Assembly: GCF_018613695.1 (NCBI RefSeq)
Contig: NZ_JAGGPR010000013.1
Location: 1-64,000, forward strand
Source of the DNA: Arthrobacter sp. ISL-95
GTDB lineage: Bacteria; Actinomycetota; Actinomycetes; Actinomycetales; Micrococcaceae
DNA: 64,000 nucleotides
Direction of reading: 5' to 3'
Shown: one piece after another, positions 1 through 8,494 of the stretch
Layout of the letters: each line of letters begins with the position of its first letter
Numbering within the stretch: the first letter of the stretch is position 1
The notes under the pieces: model-generated
Database searches by the model: none
Told to the model about the DNA's origin: nothing
What the model saw: only the letters and a program-made list of their open reading frames with translations
Made by a program: the position numbers and the translations under genes

Positions 1-563
1 AAATCAGCAGCCTCAACAAACCCCAACAACCGCACCCCACCGGCCGCGGACAAGCGTGCGGAGTCCAGAAGTGCAGCGGCGTCTTCAAGAAGTCCAGTCA
101 GCTCCGATCCCGAAACCGCAACGGGTTCAGGACGCTGCGTGTGCGGACGTTGGATCGGCAGATCAGGATCCGGGCTAGATTCGGTCCATGCTTCCCGCCG
201 TGGGCCGGACACCGATCCGGCATCGTTTTCCGAAGCGTCTACCCCCGGGCCGCCCGTGGTTCCGGTGTCTGTACCGTTGACCGGGCCAGTACCGTTGAGT
301 CGCCCAGCGTCCTTGTGTTGCCTCTCGCCGTCGAACCGGCCAGCACCGTTGAGCTGCTTTGCACCGTTGAGCCGACCAGTACCGGTGGCCTGTCCAGCGC
401 CGTGGAAATGTTCGATCACGGTGATGGGCGCCGTCGAATCCGCGCACCCGGCCTTGACCAAGTACGGCATGTTCGCAACTCGCTGTGACCGAACCGCAAC
501 CAGTGCAGCAACAGCAGGGGACGGTTCCGCCCATGATGCCATCAACTGCGCCAGTTTCTCCAT
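1..563 (-). CDS. DUF222/HNH-endonuclease-family protein, N-terminal part (cut by window edge)
   Basis: The frame is open from an ATG at 563 to the window edge, about 187 codons, so the C-terminal part (where an HNH nuclease domain would lie) is not visible. The protein starts MEKLAQLMASWAEPSPAVAA, has a low-complexity linker, and ends at the edge with LLDSARLSAAGGVRLLGFVE, which resembles the start of the DUF222 helical region of the 13E12-like HNH proteins that are multicopy in Micrococcaceae. The linker (276-401) is a degenerate hexapeptide repeat such as GTGRLN, GAKQLN, GAGRFD, DAGRLN, GTGPVN. No clear Shine-Dalgarno precedes the ATG. The family assignment rests on this short region and on experience of the family; the nuclease activity cannot be judged here. 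Confidence 0.7.
   Translation of the reverse strand, partial: MEKLAQLMASWAEPSPAVAALVAVRSQRVANMPYLVKAGCADSTAPITVIEHFHGAGQATGTGRLNGAKQLNGAGRFDGERQHKDAGRLNGTGPVNGTDTGTTGGPGVDASENDAGSVSGPRREAWTESSPDPDLPIQRPHTQRPEPVAVSGSELTGLLEDAAALLDSARLSAAGGVRLLGFVEAAD
276..401 (-). repeat. 18-bp (hexapeptide) degenerate tandem repeat, about 7 copies
   Basis: Read on the minus strand, this stretch encodes consecutive hexapeptides GAGQAT, GTGRLN, GAKQLN, GAGRFD, GERQHK, DAGRLN and GTGPVN. The DNA period is 18 bp and the reading frame is kept, so it is an expansion inside the linker of the DUF222-type gene. Confidence 0.8.
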
Positions 564-655
564 GAATAAATCATTTCATTGGGGTCTGACATTTTTAGCG
601 GGGCATTGAATGACGGCACAAACCTCGCGACAAAAAGAACGACGCAGACATGCAT

Positions 656-1288
656 TCAGACGGAGGTCAGAGCCGCCAGAGCCATCTGTTCCAGGATGGG
701 GCGGGCTGACTTCACGGCGATCTTCCTGCCGTGATGGCGCACTGAGTGGGGCGTGGAGTTGATCAAACCAAAGGCTGCGTGTGCATGGACCCGAAGTCCG
801 GAAATATCCGCGCCGGTGTGGATCCGTGCCAAGACGTCCACCCACGTTTCGACGTAACTGCGCTGCAGGGACCTGACCTCTGCTTGGTCAGCTTCGCTGA
901 GGCTGCCGAAGTCCCGGTCCTGGACCCGAATGACGTCAGGATTACTGAGGGCGAAGTCAACCTGGAACCGGATCAACCCTGTAAGAGCGGAAAGGGGGTC
1001 CTCTGATTCCGCTACCACTGATAATCCGCCGTCCAGCAGGTCCCGGCTGACGCTGAGGAGAAGTTCGCCGAGGACCGCTTGCTTGCCGGGAAAATGCCGG
1101 TAGACGGCGGGTCCGCTGACGCCTGCCGCTGCTCCGAGGTCTTCAAGGGACACTCGGGTGAAGCCATTCTCGGCAAACAGTCCGGCAGCGGCGGATAACA
1201 AAGCCAGCCTGCGGAGCTCCTTTGCTTGTCCGCGTTGTGTAGCGGCGGCTCGGGTGCCGTTGATGCTTGCTTCCTGACCTCCGGTCAC
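656..1288 (-). CDS. TetR/AcrR-family regulator of the adjacent leucine-catabolism operon
   Basis: This 210-aa protein has an N-terminal helix-turn-helix at about residues 44-70 (VSLEDLGAAAGVSGPAVYRHFPGK), the classic TetR recognition helix, followed by an all-helical ligand-binding part. I chose the GTG at 1288 because a strong ribosome site (aaggaggaaa) lies just upstream; an earlier ATG at 1330 lacks one. It is transcribed divergently from the methylcrotonyl-CoA carboxylase operon. An 18-bp palindrome over the operon's -10 region (1363-1380) is a candidate operator, so repression of the operon and of itself is likely. M. tuberculosis Rv2506 holds the same position beside accD1/accA1. The ligand, perhaps an acyl-CoA, is inference. 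Confidence 0.9.
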   Translation of the reverse strand: MTGGQEASINGTRAAATQRGQAKELRRLALLSAAAGLFAENGFTRVSLEDLGAAAGVSGPAVYRHFPGKQAVLGELLLSVSRDLLDGGLSVVAESEDPLSALTGLIRFQVDFALSNPDVIRVQDRDFGSLSEADQAEVRSLQRSYVETWVDVLARIHTGADISGLRVHAHAAFGLINSTPHSVRHHGRKIAVKSARPILEQMALAALTSV

Positions 1289-1339
1289 GTTTTCCTCCTT
1301 GCGCCAAGGTGGGCCCAGCGCTTGTGCCACCGACTGTGC

Positions 1340-1380
1340 TGGACATCACAGTTAATAAAGACTAACCTAAATTTCAGTTA
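1340..1380 (+). promoter_or_regulatory. Promoter of the mcc operon with overlapping TetR-type operator
   Basis: TGGACA (1340-1345), a 17-nt spacer and TAACCT (1363-1368) form a good sigma70-type promoter pointing into the carboxylase operon. TAACCTAAATTTCAGTTA (1363-1380) is an imperfect palindrome with TAAC/GTTA arms and an AAATTT core covering the -10 box and probable start of transcription. This placement suits a repressor. Confidence 0.6.
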
Positions 1381-1413
1381 CATGGCACTAACCGAAATGG
1401 CCTGTGGCCGGGA

Positions 1414-3039
1414 ATGGAACAGGGGTCGATGGAGACAATTTCCAGCCTGACGGGAGCCACCGCCGGCACCTTTGAAGCTAACCAAAAGGCGCAGCTTTCC
1501 TTGGTGGAGGAATTGAGGGAGCGCTTGGCGACGGCAGCCCTGGGCGGTCCGGCCAAGTCCCGGGAGCGGCATATAGCCCGGGGGAAACTTCTGCCGCGGG
1601 AACGGATCGACTACTTGCTCGATGATGGCAGCCCGTTCCTTGAGATCGCGCCCTTGGCTGCCAACGGCATGTACAACGACGATTCACCGGGCGCCGGGGT
1701 TATCGCAGGCATTGGCCTGGTCCATGGCCGCCATGTTCTGGTGATCTCCAATGACGCCACGGTCAAGGGCGGCACTTACTATCCCATGACGGTGAAGAAA
1801 CACCTCCGGGCTCAAGAGATCGCCTTGGAGAACAAGCTTCCCTGCATCTACCTTGTGGATTCCGGCGGAGCTTTCCTGCCCAAGCAGGACGAGGTCTTCC
1901 CGGACAAGGAGCACTTTGGCCGGATCTTCTACAACCAGGCCAAAATGTCCGCGGCCAAGATCCCGCAGATCGCCTCCGTCATGGGATCGTGCACGGCAGG
2001 CGGCGCCTACGTACCGGCCATGAGTGATGAGACGGTCATTGTCCGGAACCAGGGCACCATCTTCCTGGGCGGGCCGCCCCTGGTGAAAGCAGCCATCGGC
2101 GAGGTCGTCACCGCAGAGGAACTGGGCGGCGGCGACGTCCACTCAAGGATTTCCGGGGTCACGGACCACCTGGCCGAGAACGACCAGCACGCCCTGGAGA
2201 TCGTTCGGGACATCGTGGCGACGTTGCCGAAGCCGGCGCAGCCGGCATGGGACGTGTCCGACGTCGTCCTGCCGCCCGTCGTCGACCCTTCAGGGATCTA
2301 CGGCGTGGTTCCTACGGATGTCAATGCCCAGTACGACGTCCGGGAAGTCATTGCCAGGCTGGTTGATGGATCGGAATTCCACGAGTTCAAGAAGAACTAC
2401 GGCACCACCCTGGTGACCGGGTTCGCGCACCTGCACGGCCATCCGGTGGGCATTGTGGCCAACAACGGTGTCCTCTTTAGCGAGTCGTCCTTGAAGGGCG
2501 CTCATTTCATCGAGCTCTGCGATCAGCGGGGCATTCCCCTGATCTTCCTGCAGAACCTCTCCGGTTTCATGGTGGGTAAGGACTACGAGCAGGGCGGCAT
2601 CGCGAAGAACGGCGCCAAAATGGTCACGGCGGTGGCTACGGCCCGAGTGCCCAAGCTGACCGTGGTGATCGGTGGGTCCTTCGGCGCCGGCAACTACTCC
2701 ATGTGTGGCCGGGCCTATTCGCCACGGTTCCTGTGGATGTGGCCGGCGGCCCGCATTTCCGTCATGGGCGGAAATCAGGCCTCCAGCGTCCTCGCAACGG
2801 TCAAAAGGGACCAGTACGAGGCAGCAAGCCAGGAATGGTCCGCCGAAGATGAGGAAGCCTTCAAAGCCCCCATCAAGCAGCAATACGAAGACCAAGGAAG
2901 TCCCTATTACTCCACTGCGCGGCTCTGGGACGACGGCATCATCGATCCCGCCGATACACGGCGTGTCCTGGGCATGGCCCTGGACGTCGTCTCCCGCCAA
3001 CAACTGCCCGAGACCTCTTTCGGTCTCTTCAGGATGTGA
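1414..3039 (+). CDS. Methylcrotonyl-CoA carboxylase, carboxyltransferase (beta) subunit
   Basis: Carboxyltransferase of a biotin-dependent acyl-CoA carboxylase, which moves the carboxyl group from biotin to the acyl-CoA; here most likely 3-methylcrotonyl-CoA in leucine breakdown. The 541-aa protein has the two crotonase-like halves of the family, with glycine-rich oxyanion segments (GSCTAGGAYVPAMSD and GSFGAGNYSMCGRAYSPRFLWMWP). The MWP segment and the NGMY start region are typical of MccB/AccD1 rather than propionyl-CoA carboxylase. Two in-frame starts are possible, ATG 1414 and ATG 1429; the second has an aggggtcg stretch upstream and may be the real one. It is followed immediately by the alpha subunit. 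Orthologous context: M. tuberculosis accD1. Confidence 0.93.
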   Translation: MEQGSMETISSLTGATAGTFEANQKAQLSLVEELRERLATAALGGPAKSRERHIARGKLLPRERIDYLLDDGSPFLEIAPLAANGMYNDDSPGAGVIAGIGLVHGRHVLVISNDATVKGGTYYPMTVKKHLRAQEIALENKLPCIYLVDSGGAFLPKQDEVFPDKEHFGRIFYNQAKMSAAKIPQIASVMGSCTAGGAYVPAMSDETVIVRNQGTIFLGGPPLVKAAIGEVVTAEELGGGDVHSRISGVTDHLAENDQHALEIVRDIVATLPKPAQPAWDVSDVVLPPVVDPSGIYGVVPTDVNAQYDVREVIARLVDGSEFHEFKKNYGTTLVTGFAHLHGHPVGIVANNGVLFSESSLKGAHFIELCDQRGIPLIFLQNLSGFMVGKDYEQGGIAKNGAKMVTAVATARVPKLTVVIGGSFGAGNYSMCGRAYSPRFLWMWPAARISVMGGNQASSVLATVKRDQYEAASQEWSAEDEEAFKAPIKQQYEDQGSPYYSTARLWDDGIIDPADTRRVLGMALDVVSRQQLPETSFGLFRM

Positions 3040-3041
3040 CC

Positions 3042-5198
3042 ATGACCCTGCCAACTGTGACCACAGCATCGCCGACCCCGGCGGTGGAAGACCGAACCTT
3101 TGATGCAGTCCTTGTTGCCAATCGTGGCGAGATTGCCTGCCGCGTCATCCGGACCCTGAAGGACATGGGCATCCGCTCCGTTGCCGTCTACTCGGACGCC
3201 GACAAGAATGCCAAGCATGTGGCCCTCGCCGATACCGCCGTCGCCATCGGTGGTACTGCACCCGCCGAGAGCTACTTGAAGATCGACGCCATCATCGACG
3301 CGTGTCGTCGTAGCGGCGCGGAGGCAGTCCACCCGGGCTACGGCTTCCTGTCCGAGAACGTGGAGTTCGCCAAGGCGCTGGATGCGGCGGGCATCACTTT
3401 TATCGGACCCGGAATTGGTGCCATTGAGGTCATGGGCGACAAGATTCGTTCCAAGAACCACGTGATGGCTTACGACGTCCCCTGCGTTCCGGGCATCGCA
3501 CAACCAGGACTTAGCGACCAGGAACTAATCCGGGCGGCATCGGGAGTTGGATTCCCCCTGCTGATCAAACCGTCCGCAGGCGGCGGCGGCAAAGGCATGC
3601 ACGTGGTGGAAAAGCCGGAGGACATGGCCTCCACGCTCGTCACGGCGAGGCGCGTCGCAGCGTCTGCTTTTGGCGATGACACTCTGTTCCTTGAGCGTCT
3701 CATCCGGACCCCTCGCCACATCGAGGTCCAGGTCCTGGCGGACAACCACGGCAACGTGATCCACCTCGGCGAGCGCGAGTGTTCACTCCAGCGACGCCAC
3801 CAGAAGGTCATCGAAGAAGCCCCGTCCGCGCTCTTCGAATCATTGCCCAACGGTGCTGAGGAGCGGGCCCGGATTGGCGAGGCGGCCTGTAATGCGGCCC
3901 GATCGGTCAACTACAGTGGCGCGGGAACCGTGGAGTTCCTGGTCTCCGACGAACACCCCGACGAGTTCTTCTTCATGGAGATGAATACACGGCTGCAGGT
4001 AGAGCACCCTGTCACCGAGATGGTTACGGGCATCGACCTCGTTGAATGGCAGGTGCGGATCGCCGCCGGTGAAGTTCTCACCGTGGCGCAGTCCGACGTC
4101 GTGCTTAAAGGTCATGCCGTGGAAGCGCGCGTCTACGCCGAAGTGCCCGAGCGGAACTTCATGCCGTCCATGGGGCGGATTGTGGCGCTCGCAGAGCAGG
4201 GTGCCCCCAATGCGAACGTCTCGGGGCAGCAACCGGCGCATGCGAAGGTGCGGATCGATTCTGCCATGCGGGACGATTTGGAGATTACCGGGGACTACGA
4301 CCCCATGCTGGCCAAAGTCATCGCATGGGGTGAGGACAGGGGAGCGGCGCTGGACACGCTCGACGCTGCGCTGGGCCGCTACACGTTACTGGGCGTGGAC
4401 ACGAATGTGGAGTATCTGCGGTTGTTGATCAATGACCCCGAGGTCCGGGCCGGGCACCTCGATACTGGACTGATCGAGCGCAGGCTGCCGTCCATGACGT
4501 TCCGGCATGTTGGTTCCGTTGAATTTATCGCCGCAGCCCTCACACTCTGGCTCGAGCGGACAGGTTCTGCGCTCGCAGGCCACGCTTGGGAGGTTCCTGA
4601 TGCTTGGCGCGTCGGCGGCCGCGGCGCGTGGACAGCCACCTTCGGTGTTCCAGGCCGTGGCATTGCCACGGTGTCAATTACCGAGGAGGACGGCACCGTG
4701 ACGGCAAGGGTCGACGGCGGCAGTCCGGTCAACGTCAGGGTGGCGGATCGCCGTGATAACAGGATCGTGGTGGAGTTCGACGACGGCCCCGTCACCTTCG
4801 CGGTTGGCGCCGCACCGGGCGGACGCCACGGTGTCCACGAGCTTTTTGTGGGCAACGATGGATGGTCCTGCAGGCTTGAGGTCCTGAACCGGGCCGAGCG
4901 TCTGCGGCGGATGCTCGCTGGGATTCAGCGCGAAGAGGGGACAGCGGACCCGGAGGTGCGTTCACCGATGCCCGGAACGGTTGTCTCGGTGTCCGTAGCC
5001 GACGGAGACACGGTGGAGGAGGGTCAGGCGCTCCTTGCCGTCGAGGCCATGAAGATGGAGCACCAACTGGTGGCGGCCGTTGCCGGAACCGTCCATCTCA
5101 CCAGCAAACCAGGCGACCTTGTCAAAGCCGACCAGGTGCTCGCCACCATTCATGTACACGTAGAGACCATCAGCACAGACGAGGAAGTCAAGCCATGA
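3042..5198 (+). CDS. Methylcrotonyl-CoA carboxylase alpha subunit (biotin carboxylase plus BCCP)
   Basis: ATP-dependent carboxylation of biotin. The 718-aa protein shows the biotin carboxylase N-domain (VANRGEIACRVIRTLKDMG), the ATP-grasp glycine loop (KPSAGGGGKGMHVV), the catalytic segment EMNTRLQVEHPVTE and a C-terminal biotinyl domain with AMKM, where Lys671 is the biotin site. A middle segment of about 150 residues (BT-like) links carboxylase and carrier. ATG 3042 follows AGGA at a good distance; a GTG at 3036 overlaps the preceding stop and is an alternative. Translational coupling with the beta subunit upstream is likely. A multidomain alpha chain of this length fits MccA/AccA1. Confidence 0.93.
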   Translation: MTLPTVTTASPTPAVEDRTFDAVLVANRGEIACRVIRTLKDMGIRSVAVYSDADKNAKHVALADTAVAIGGTAPAESYLKIDAIIDACRRSGAEAVHPGYGFLSENVEFAKALDAAGITFIGPGIGAIEVMGDKIRSKNHVMAYDVPCVPGIAQPGLSDQELIRAASGVGFPLLIKPSAGGGGKGMHVVEKPEDMASTLVTARRVAASAFGDDTLFLERLIRTPRHIEVQVLADNHGNVIHLGERECSLQRRHQKVIEEAPSALFESLPNGAEERARIGEAACNAARSVNYSGAGTVEFLVSDEHPDEFFFMEMNTRLQVEHPVTEMVTGIDLVEWQVRIAAGEVLTVAQSDVVLKGHAVEARVYAEVPERNFMPSMGRIVALAEQGAPNANVSGQQPAHAKVRIDSAMRDDLEITGDYDPMLAKVIAWGEDRGAALDTLDAALGRYTLLGVDTNVEYLRLLINDPEVRAGHLDTGLIERRLPSMTFRHVGSVEFIAAALTLWLERTGSALAGHAWEVPDAWRVGGRGAWTATFGVPGRGIATVSITEEDGTVTARVDGGSPVNVRVADRRDNRIVVEFDDGPVTFAVGAAPGGRHGVHELFVGNDGWSCRLEVLNRAERLRRMLAGIQREEGTADPEVRSPMPGTVVSVSVADGDTVEEGQALLAVEAMKMEHQLVAAVAGTVHLTSKPGDLVKADQVLATIHVHVETISTDEEVKP

Positions 5199-6358
5199 GC
5201 ACCTTTGAACTAAATGAGGAGTACCAGGACCTGAGTGACTCCGTCCGCGAGTTTGCCGACGAAGTGGTGGCCCCCGTCTCCGCCAAGCACGACGAAGAGC
5301 ACAGCTTCCCCTACGAGGTTGTTAAGCAGATGGGGGAGATGGGCTTGTTCGGCCTGCCGTTCCCCGAGGAGTTCGGCGGAATGGGTGGGGACTACTTCGC
5401 CCTTGCCTTGGCGTTGGAGCAGTTGGGCCGCGTTGACCAGTCGGTGGCCATCACCCTCGAAGCCGGGGTATCGCTGGGCGCCATGCCCGTGTATCGCTTC
5501 GGAACGGACGCGCAGAAAGAAGAGTGGCTGCCGCAGCTGGCGTCCGGACGTTCCTTGGCTGGTTTCGGCCTGACGGAACGCGAGGCAGGTTCGGATGCGG
5601 GTGGCACCAAGACCAGCGCCCATTTGGATAACGGTGAGTGGGTCATCAACGGCAACAAGGAGTTCATCACCAATTCCGGCACGGACATCACCACGCTGGT
5701 CACCGTCACGGCTGTCACGGGTCAAGAGGAGAACGAAGACGGCAGCATCAAGAAGGAAATCTCAACCATCCTGGTGCCCACTGACACGCCCGGATTCCGG
5801 GCGGAAAAGCCGTACAACAAGGTGGGCTGGAACGCGTCGGATACGCACCCGCTGACCTTGGATAACGTCCGCGTTCCCGAGGCAAACCTTCTGGGGGAGC
5901 GCGGCCGTGGTTATGCGAACTTCCTGTCCATCCTGGACGAGGGCCGCATCGCCATCGCCGCACTGGCAACGGGCGCCGCCCAGGGCTGTGTAGACCTGTC
6001 CGTGAAGTACGCCAAGGAGCGCAGCGCGTTCGGGCAGAACATCGGCAAGTATCAGGCCATCCAGTTCAAGATCGCGCGGATGCAGGCAAGAGCCCACACG
6101 GCCCGCCTCGCGTACTACGATGCCGCCTCAAGGATGCTGGCAGGCAGGCCGTTCAAGACCGAAGCGGCCATCGCTAAGATGATCGCAGGCGAGGCAGCCA
6201 TGGACAACGCGCGGGACGCCACCCAGGTGTTTGGCGGCTATGGCTTCATCAACGAATTCACCGTGGCACGCCATTACCGTGACTCCAAGATCCTTGAAAT
6301 CGGGGAGGGCACCACGGAGGTCCAGTTGATGCTCATCGCCCGCGAGCTGGGTCTGTAA
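5195..6358 (+). CDS. Acyl-CoA dehydrogenase (probably isovaleryl-CoA dehydrogenase)
   Basis: FAD-dependent alpha,beta-dehydrogenation of a short branched acyl-CoA; in this operon isovaleryl-CoA to 3-methylcrotonyl-CoA is the expected step. The 387-aa length is normal for the family. Visible landmarks are the FAD/substrate segment FGLTEREAGSDAGGTKTSA, the second signature QVFGGYGFINEFTVARHYRDSKI, and the C-terminal GEGTTEVQ in which Glu371 sits at the MCAD-type catalytic base position. The ATG overlaps the stop of the alpha subunit by 4 bp (ATGA). M. tuberculosis fadE19 has the same neighbours. Substrate is inferred from context. Confidence 0.92.
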   Translation: MSTFELNEEYQDLSDSVREFADEVVAPVSAKHDEEHSFPYEVVKQMGEMGLFGLPFPEEFGGMGGDYFALALALEQLGRVDQSVAITLEAGVSLGAMPVYRFGTDAQKEEWLPQLASGRSLAGFGLTEREAGSDAGGTKTSAHLDNGEWVINGNKEFITNSGTDITTLVTVTAVTGQEENEDGSIKKEISTILVPTDTPGFRAEKPYNKVGWNASDTHPLTLDNVRVPEANLLGERGRGYANFLSILDEGRIAIAALATGAAQGCVDLSVKYAKERSAFGQNIGKYQAIQFKIARMQARAHTARLAYYDAASRMLAGRPFKTEAAIAKMIAGEAAMDNARDATQVFGGYGFINEFTVARHYRDSKILEIGEGTTEVQLMLIARELGL

Positions 6359-6378
6359 CCGTACGAAAAGGATCAAGA

Positions 6379-7212
6379 ATGATTGACAAGGTTGTTGCCA
6401 GTGCCGCGGTAGCGGTGAAGGACATCCCGGACGGTGCCTCGCTGGCCGTCGGAGGTTTCGGTTTGTGCGGTATCCCTGTTTCGCTGATCGATGCCCTCCA
6501 CCAGCAGGGCACTACTGATCTCGAGACGGTCAGCAACAACTGCGGCGTGGATGATTGGGGTCTTGGCATTCTCCTGAAGGATGGTCGTATCCGGCGGACC
6601 ATCAGCTCTTACGTCGGCGAGAACAAAGAATTTGCCCGGCAGTACCTTTCTGGGGAGCTGGAAGTAGTCCTCACCCCCCAAGGCACGCTGGCCGAGAAGC
6701 TGCGCGCCGGAGGTGCAGGCATCCCGGCCTTCTACACTAAAGCCGGTGTGGGCACTCAGGTGTCCGAGGGCGGTCTTCCGCAGAAGTACGACGCCGACGG
6801 GAACGTTGCGATTGCATCCTCCCCTAAGGAGGTGCGTACTTTCAACGACGCGGACTACGTGCTGGAAGAGTCCCTGACACCGGACTTCGGCCTGGTCCAT
6901 GCCTGGAAGGGTGACCGGCAGGGCAACCTCGTTTTCCACGCGACGGCAATGAACTTTAACCCCCTCTGTGCCATGGCGGCAAGAACCACCATTGCCGAAG
7001 TGGAGGAGCTGGTGGAGCCTGGCGAGTTGGACCCTGAGCACATCCACACGCCGGGGATCTTCGTTCAAAGGGTGGTGGTGGCAACGTCCAGCGAGAAGCG
7101 GATAGAAAAGCGGACGGTCGCTCTGACGCCCAATGCGGCAACAGACCAGGCAAAAACAGCCCAGTCAGGAACAAACCAGTCCGGAACAGACCAGGCAGGA
7201 GCGGAACGGTGA
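6379..7212 (+). CDS. 3-oxoacid CoA-transferase subunit A
   Basis: Alpha chain of a SCOT-type enzyme that transfers CoA from succinyl-CoA to acetoacetate. The 277-aa protein carries the family motif GGFGLCGIP near residues 28-36, and the typical LEEVELTP-like and VHAWKGD segments. The last 23 or so residues (after LTPNAATD) are an unusual hydrophilic tail of near repeats, QSGTNQSGTDQAG, beyond the normal end of the family. A ribosome site (aaaggatcaaga) precedes ATG 6379. It overlaps subunit B by 4 bp. Its role here is to activate the acetoacetate released by the lyase at the end of the operon. Confidence 0.92.
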   Translation: MIDKVVASAAVAVKDIPDGASLAVGGFGLCGIPVSLIDALHQQGTTDLETVSNNCGVDDWGLGILLKDGRIRRTISSYVGENKEFARQYLSGELEVVLTPQGTLAEKLRAGGAGIPAFYTKAGVGTQVSEGGLPQKYDADGNVAIASSPKEVRTFNDADYVLEESLTPDFGLVHAWKGDRQGNLVFHATAMNFNPLCAMAARTTIAEVEELVEPGELDPEHIHTPGIFVQRVVVATSSEKRIEKRTVALTPNAATDQAKTAQSGTNQSGTDQAGAER

Positions 7213-7961
7213 CCGACAACTCGTACCACGATATCCCTCCCCGTCCCGAAGCCGTCCGGCACGAGTACCGTCGCGCCGACGTCGAACATCACGAAGCCAA
7301 AGGCTGGACCCGCAACGAGCTTGCCGCCCGAGTTGCTCAGGAGCTGGTCAACGGGCAGTACGTGAACCTGGGCATCGGCATGCCCACCCTGATCCCCAAC
7401 TACATTCCCCACGGCGTGGAGGTCATTCTTCACTCCGAGAACGGGATCCTTGGCGTCGGCCCTTACCCGGCTGAGGACAAGGTTGATCCGGACCTGATCA
7501 ACGCGGGCAAGGAGACAGTTACCACCAACGCCGGGGCTGCGTTCTTTGATTCGGCGGCGTCCTTCGGCATGATCCGCGGCGGGCATGTGGACGTGGCTGT
7601 CCTCGGAGCGATGGAAGTGGCGGCGAACGGGGACCTCGCAAACTGGATGATCCCCGGCAAGATGGTCAAGGGGATGGGCGGTGCGATGGACCTGGTATTC
7701 GGCGCCAAGAAAGTCATTGTCATGATGGAGCACGTGGACCGTAACGGCCGTCCGAAAATCGTCCAGGATTGCACCTTGCCTCTGACCGGCAAGGGGTGCG
7801 TGGACCGGATCATCACGGATTTGGCGGTCATTGATGTGGTCAAGGACGAAGGTGACCCTCGGTTGGTCCTCCGTGAGTTGGCCCCCAACGTCACTCTTGA
7901 TGACGTGTTGGCCGCCACCGGTGCCGAACTGTTCGAAGAAGACCAGGAGCTCACCGTATGA
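7209..7961 (+). CDS. 3-oxoacid CoA-transferase subunit B
   Basis: Beta chain of the SCOT-type CoA-transferase. The 250-aa protein has the HSENGILG motif whose glutamate (Glu77) forms the covalent glutamyl-CoA thioester, and the GKMVKGMGGAMDL segment typical of the family. It starts with GTG overlapping the stop of subunit A (GTGA), so the two chains are translationally coupled and should be made in equal amounts. About 30 extra residues precede the usual family start (xWTRNELAARVAQEL). Followed in 4-bp overlap by the MaoC gene. Confidence 0.93.
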   Translation: MTDNSYHDIPPRPEAVRHEYRRADVEHHEAKGWTRNELAARVAQELVNGQYVNLGIGMPTLIPNYIPHGVEVILHSENGILGVGPYPAEDKVDPDLINAGKETVTTNAGAAFFDSAASFGMIRGGHVDVAVLGAMEVAANGDLANWMIPGKMVKGMGGAMDLVFGAKKVIVMMEHVDRNGRPKIVQDCTLPLTGKGCVDRIITDLAVIDVVKDEGDPRLVLRELAPNVTLDDVLAATGAELFEEDQELTV

Positions 7962-8440
7962 CGCGAGTTGTTGAGCAGCGCGGACTCTATTTCGACGAGC
8001 TCGAAGAGGGCGTGATTTATGCGCATAAGCCTGGCCGCACCGTCACCGAGACGGACAATGTCCTCTTCACCACCATGACCATGAACACCCAGGCGCTGCA
8101 TTTGGACGCCGCATGGAGTTCCGGGCAGCCTTTCGGGCAGCGGCTCATGAACTCCATGTTCACCCTGTCCACCATGGTGGGGCAGTCCGTGACGCAGCTG
8201 ACGCAGGGCACCATCATTGCGCAGCTCGGGCTGACTGATGTCACTTTTCCGCACCCGCTGTATCACGGCGATACCCTGTACACGGAGACAGTGATCACGG
8301 GAAAACGGCTCTCGTCCTCCCGCCCGGGTCAAGGCGTGGTGACCATGCAGCACACGGGCCGCAACCAGGACGGGGCAGTGGTGGCCTTGGCAACCCGGAC
8401 CTGCCTGATGTGGACCAAGGAAGCGCACGCTGCGCAGTGA
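7958..8440 (+). CDS. MaoC-family hydratase of leucine/itaconate-type catabolism
   Basis: The 160-aa protein is a single hot-dog (R)-specific hydratase domain; the segment VTETDNVLFTTMTMNTQALHLD is the usual MaoC active-site region with Asp and His. Hydration of a 2-enoyl-CoA (3-methylglutaconyl-CoA in leucine breakdown) fits the context because no crotonase-type hydratase is present in the operon. M. tuberculosis Rv2499c, next to the CitE-like Rv2498c, has the same place. The ATG overlaps the CoA-transferase stop by 4 bp. Substrate is inferred, family is clear. Confidence 0.88.
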   Translation: MTRVVEQRGLYFDELEEGVIYAHKPGRTVTETDNVLFTTMTMNTQALHLDAAWSSGQPFGQRLMNSMFTLSTMVGQSVTQLTQGTIIAQLGLTDVTFPHPLYHGDTLYTETVITGKRLSSSRPGQGVVTMQHTGRNQDGAVVALATRTCLMWTKEAHAAQ

Positions 8441-8494
8441 ATCCCGGTTAACGTCGTCTCCAGTACTTTTCAGCACCCAGCAGCAAGGATCTCT

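Noticed and set aside
139..609. Plus-strand frames over the DUF222-type gene
   Set aside because: The minus-strand frame is open to the window edge and has family-like sequence; the plus frames are Pro/Ser/Val-rich antisense of the repeat linker.
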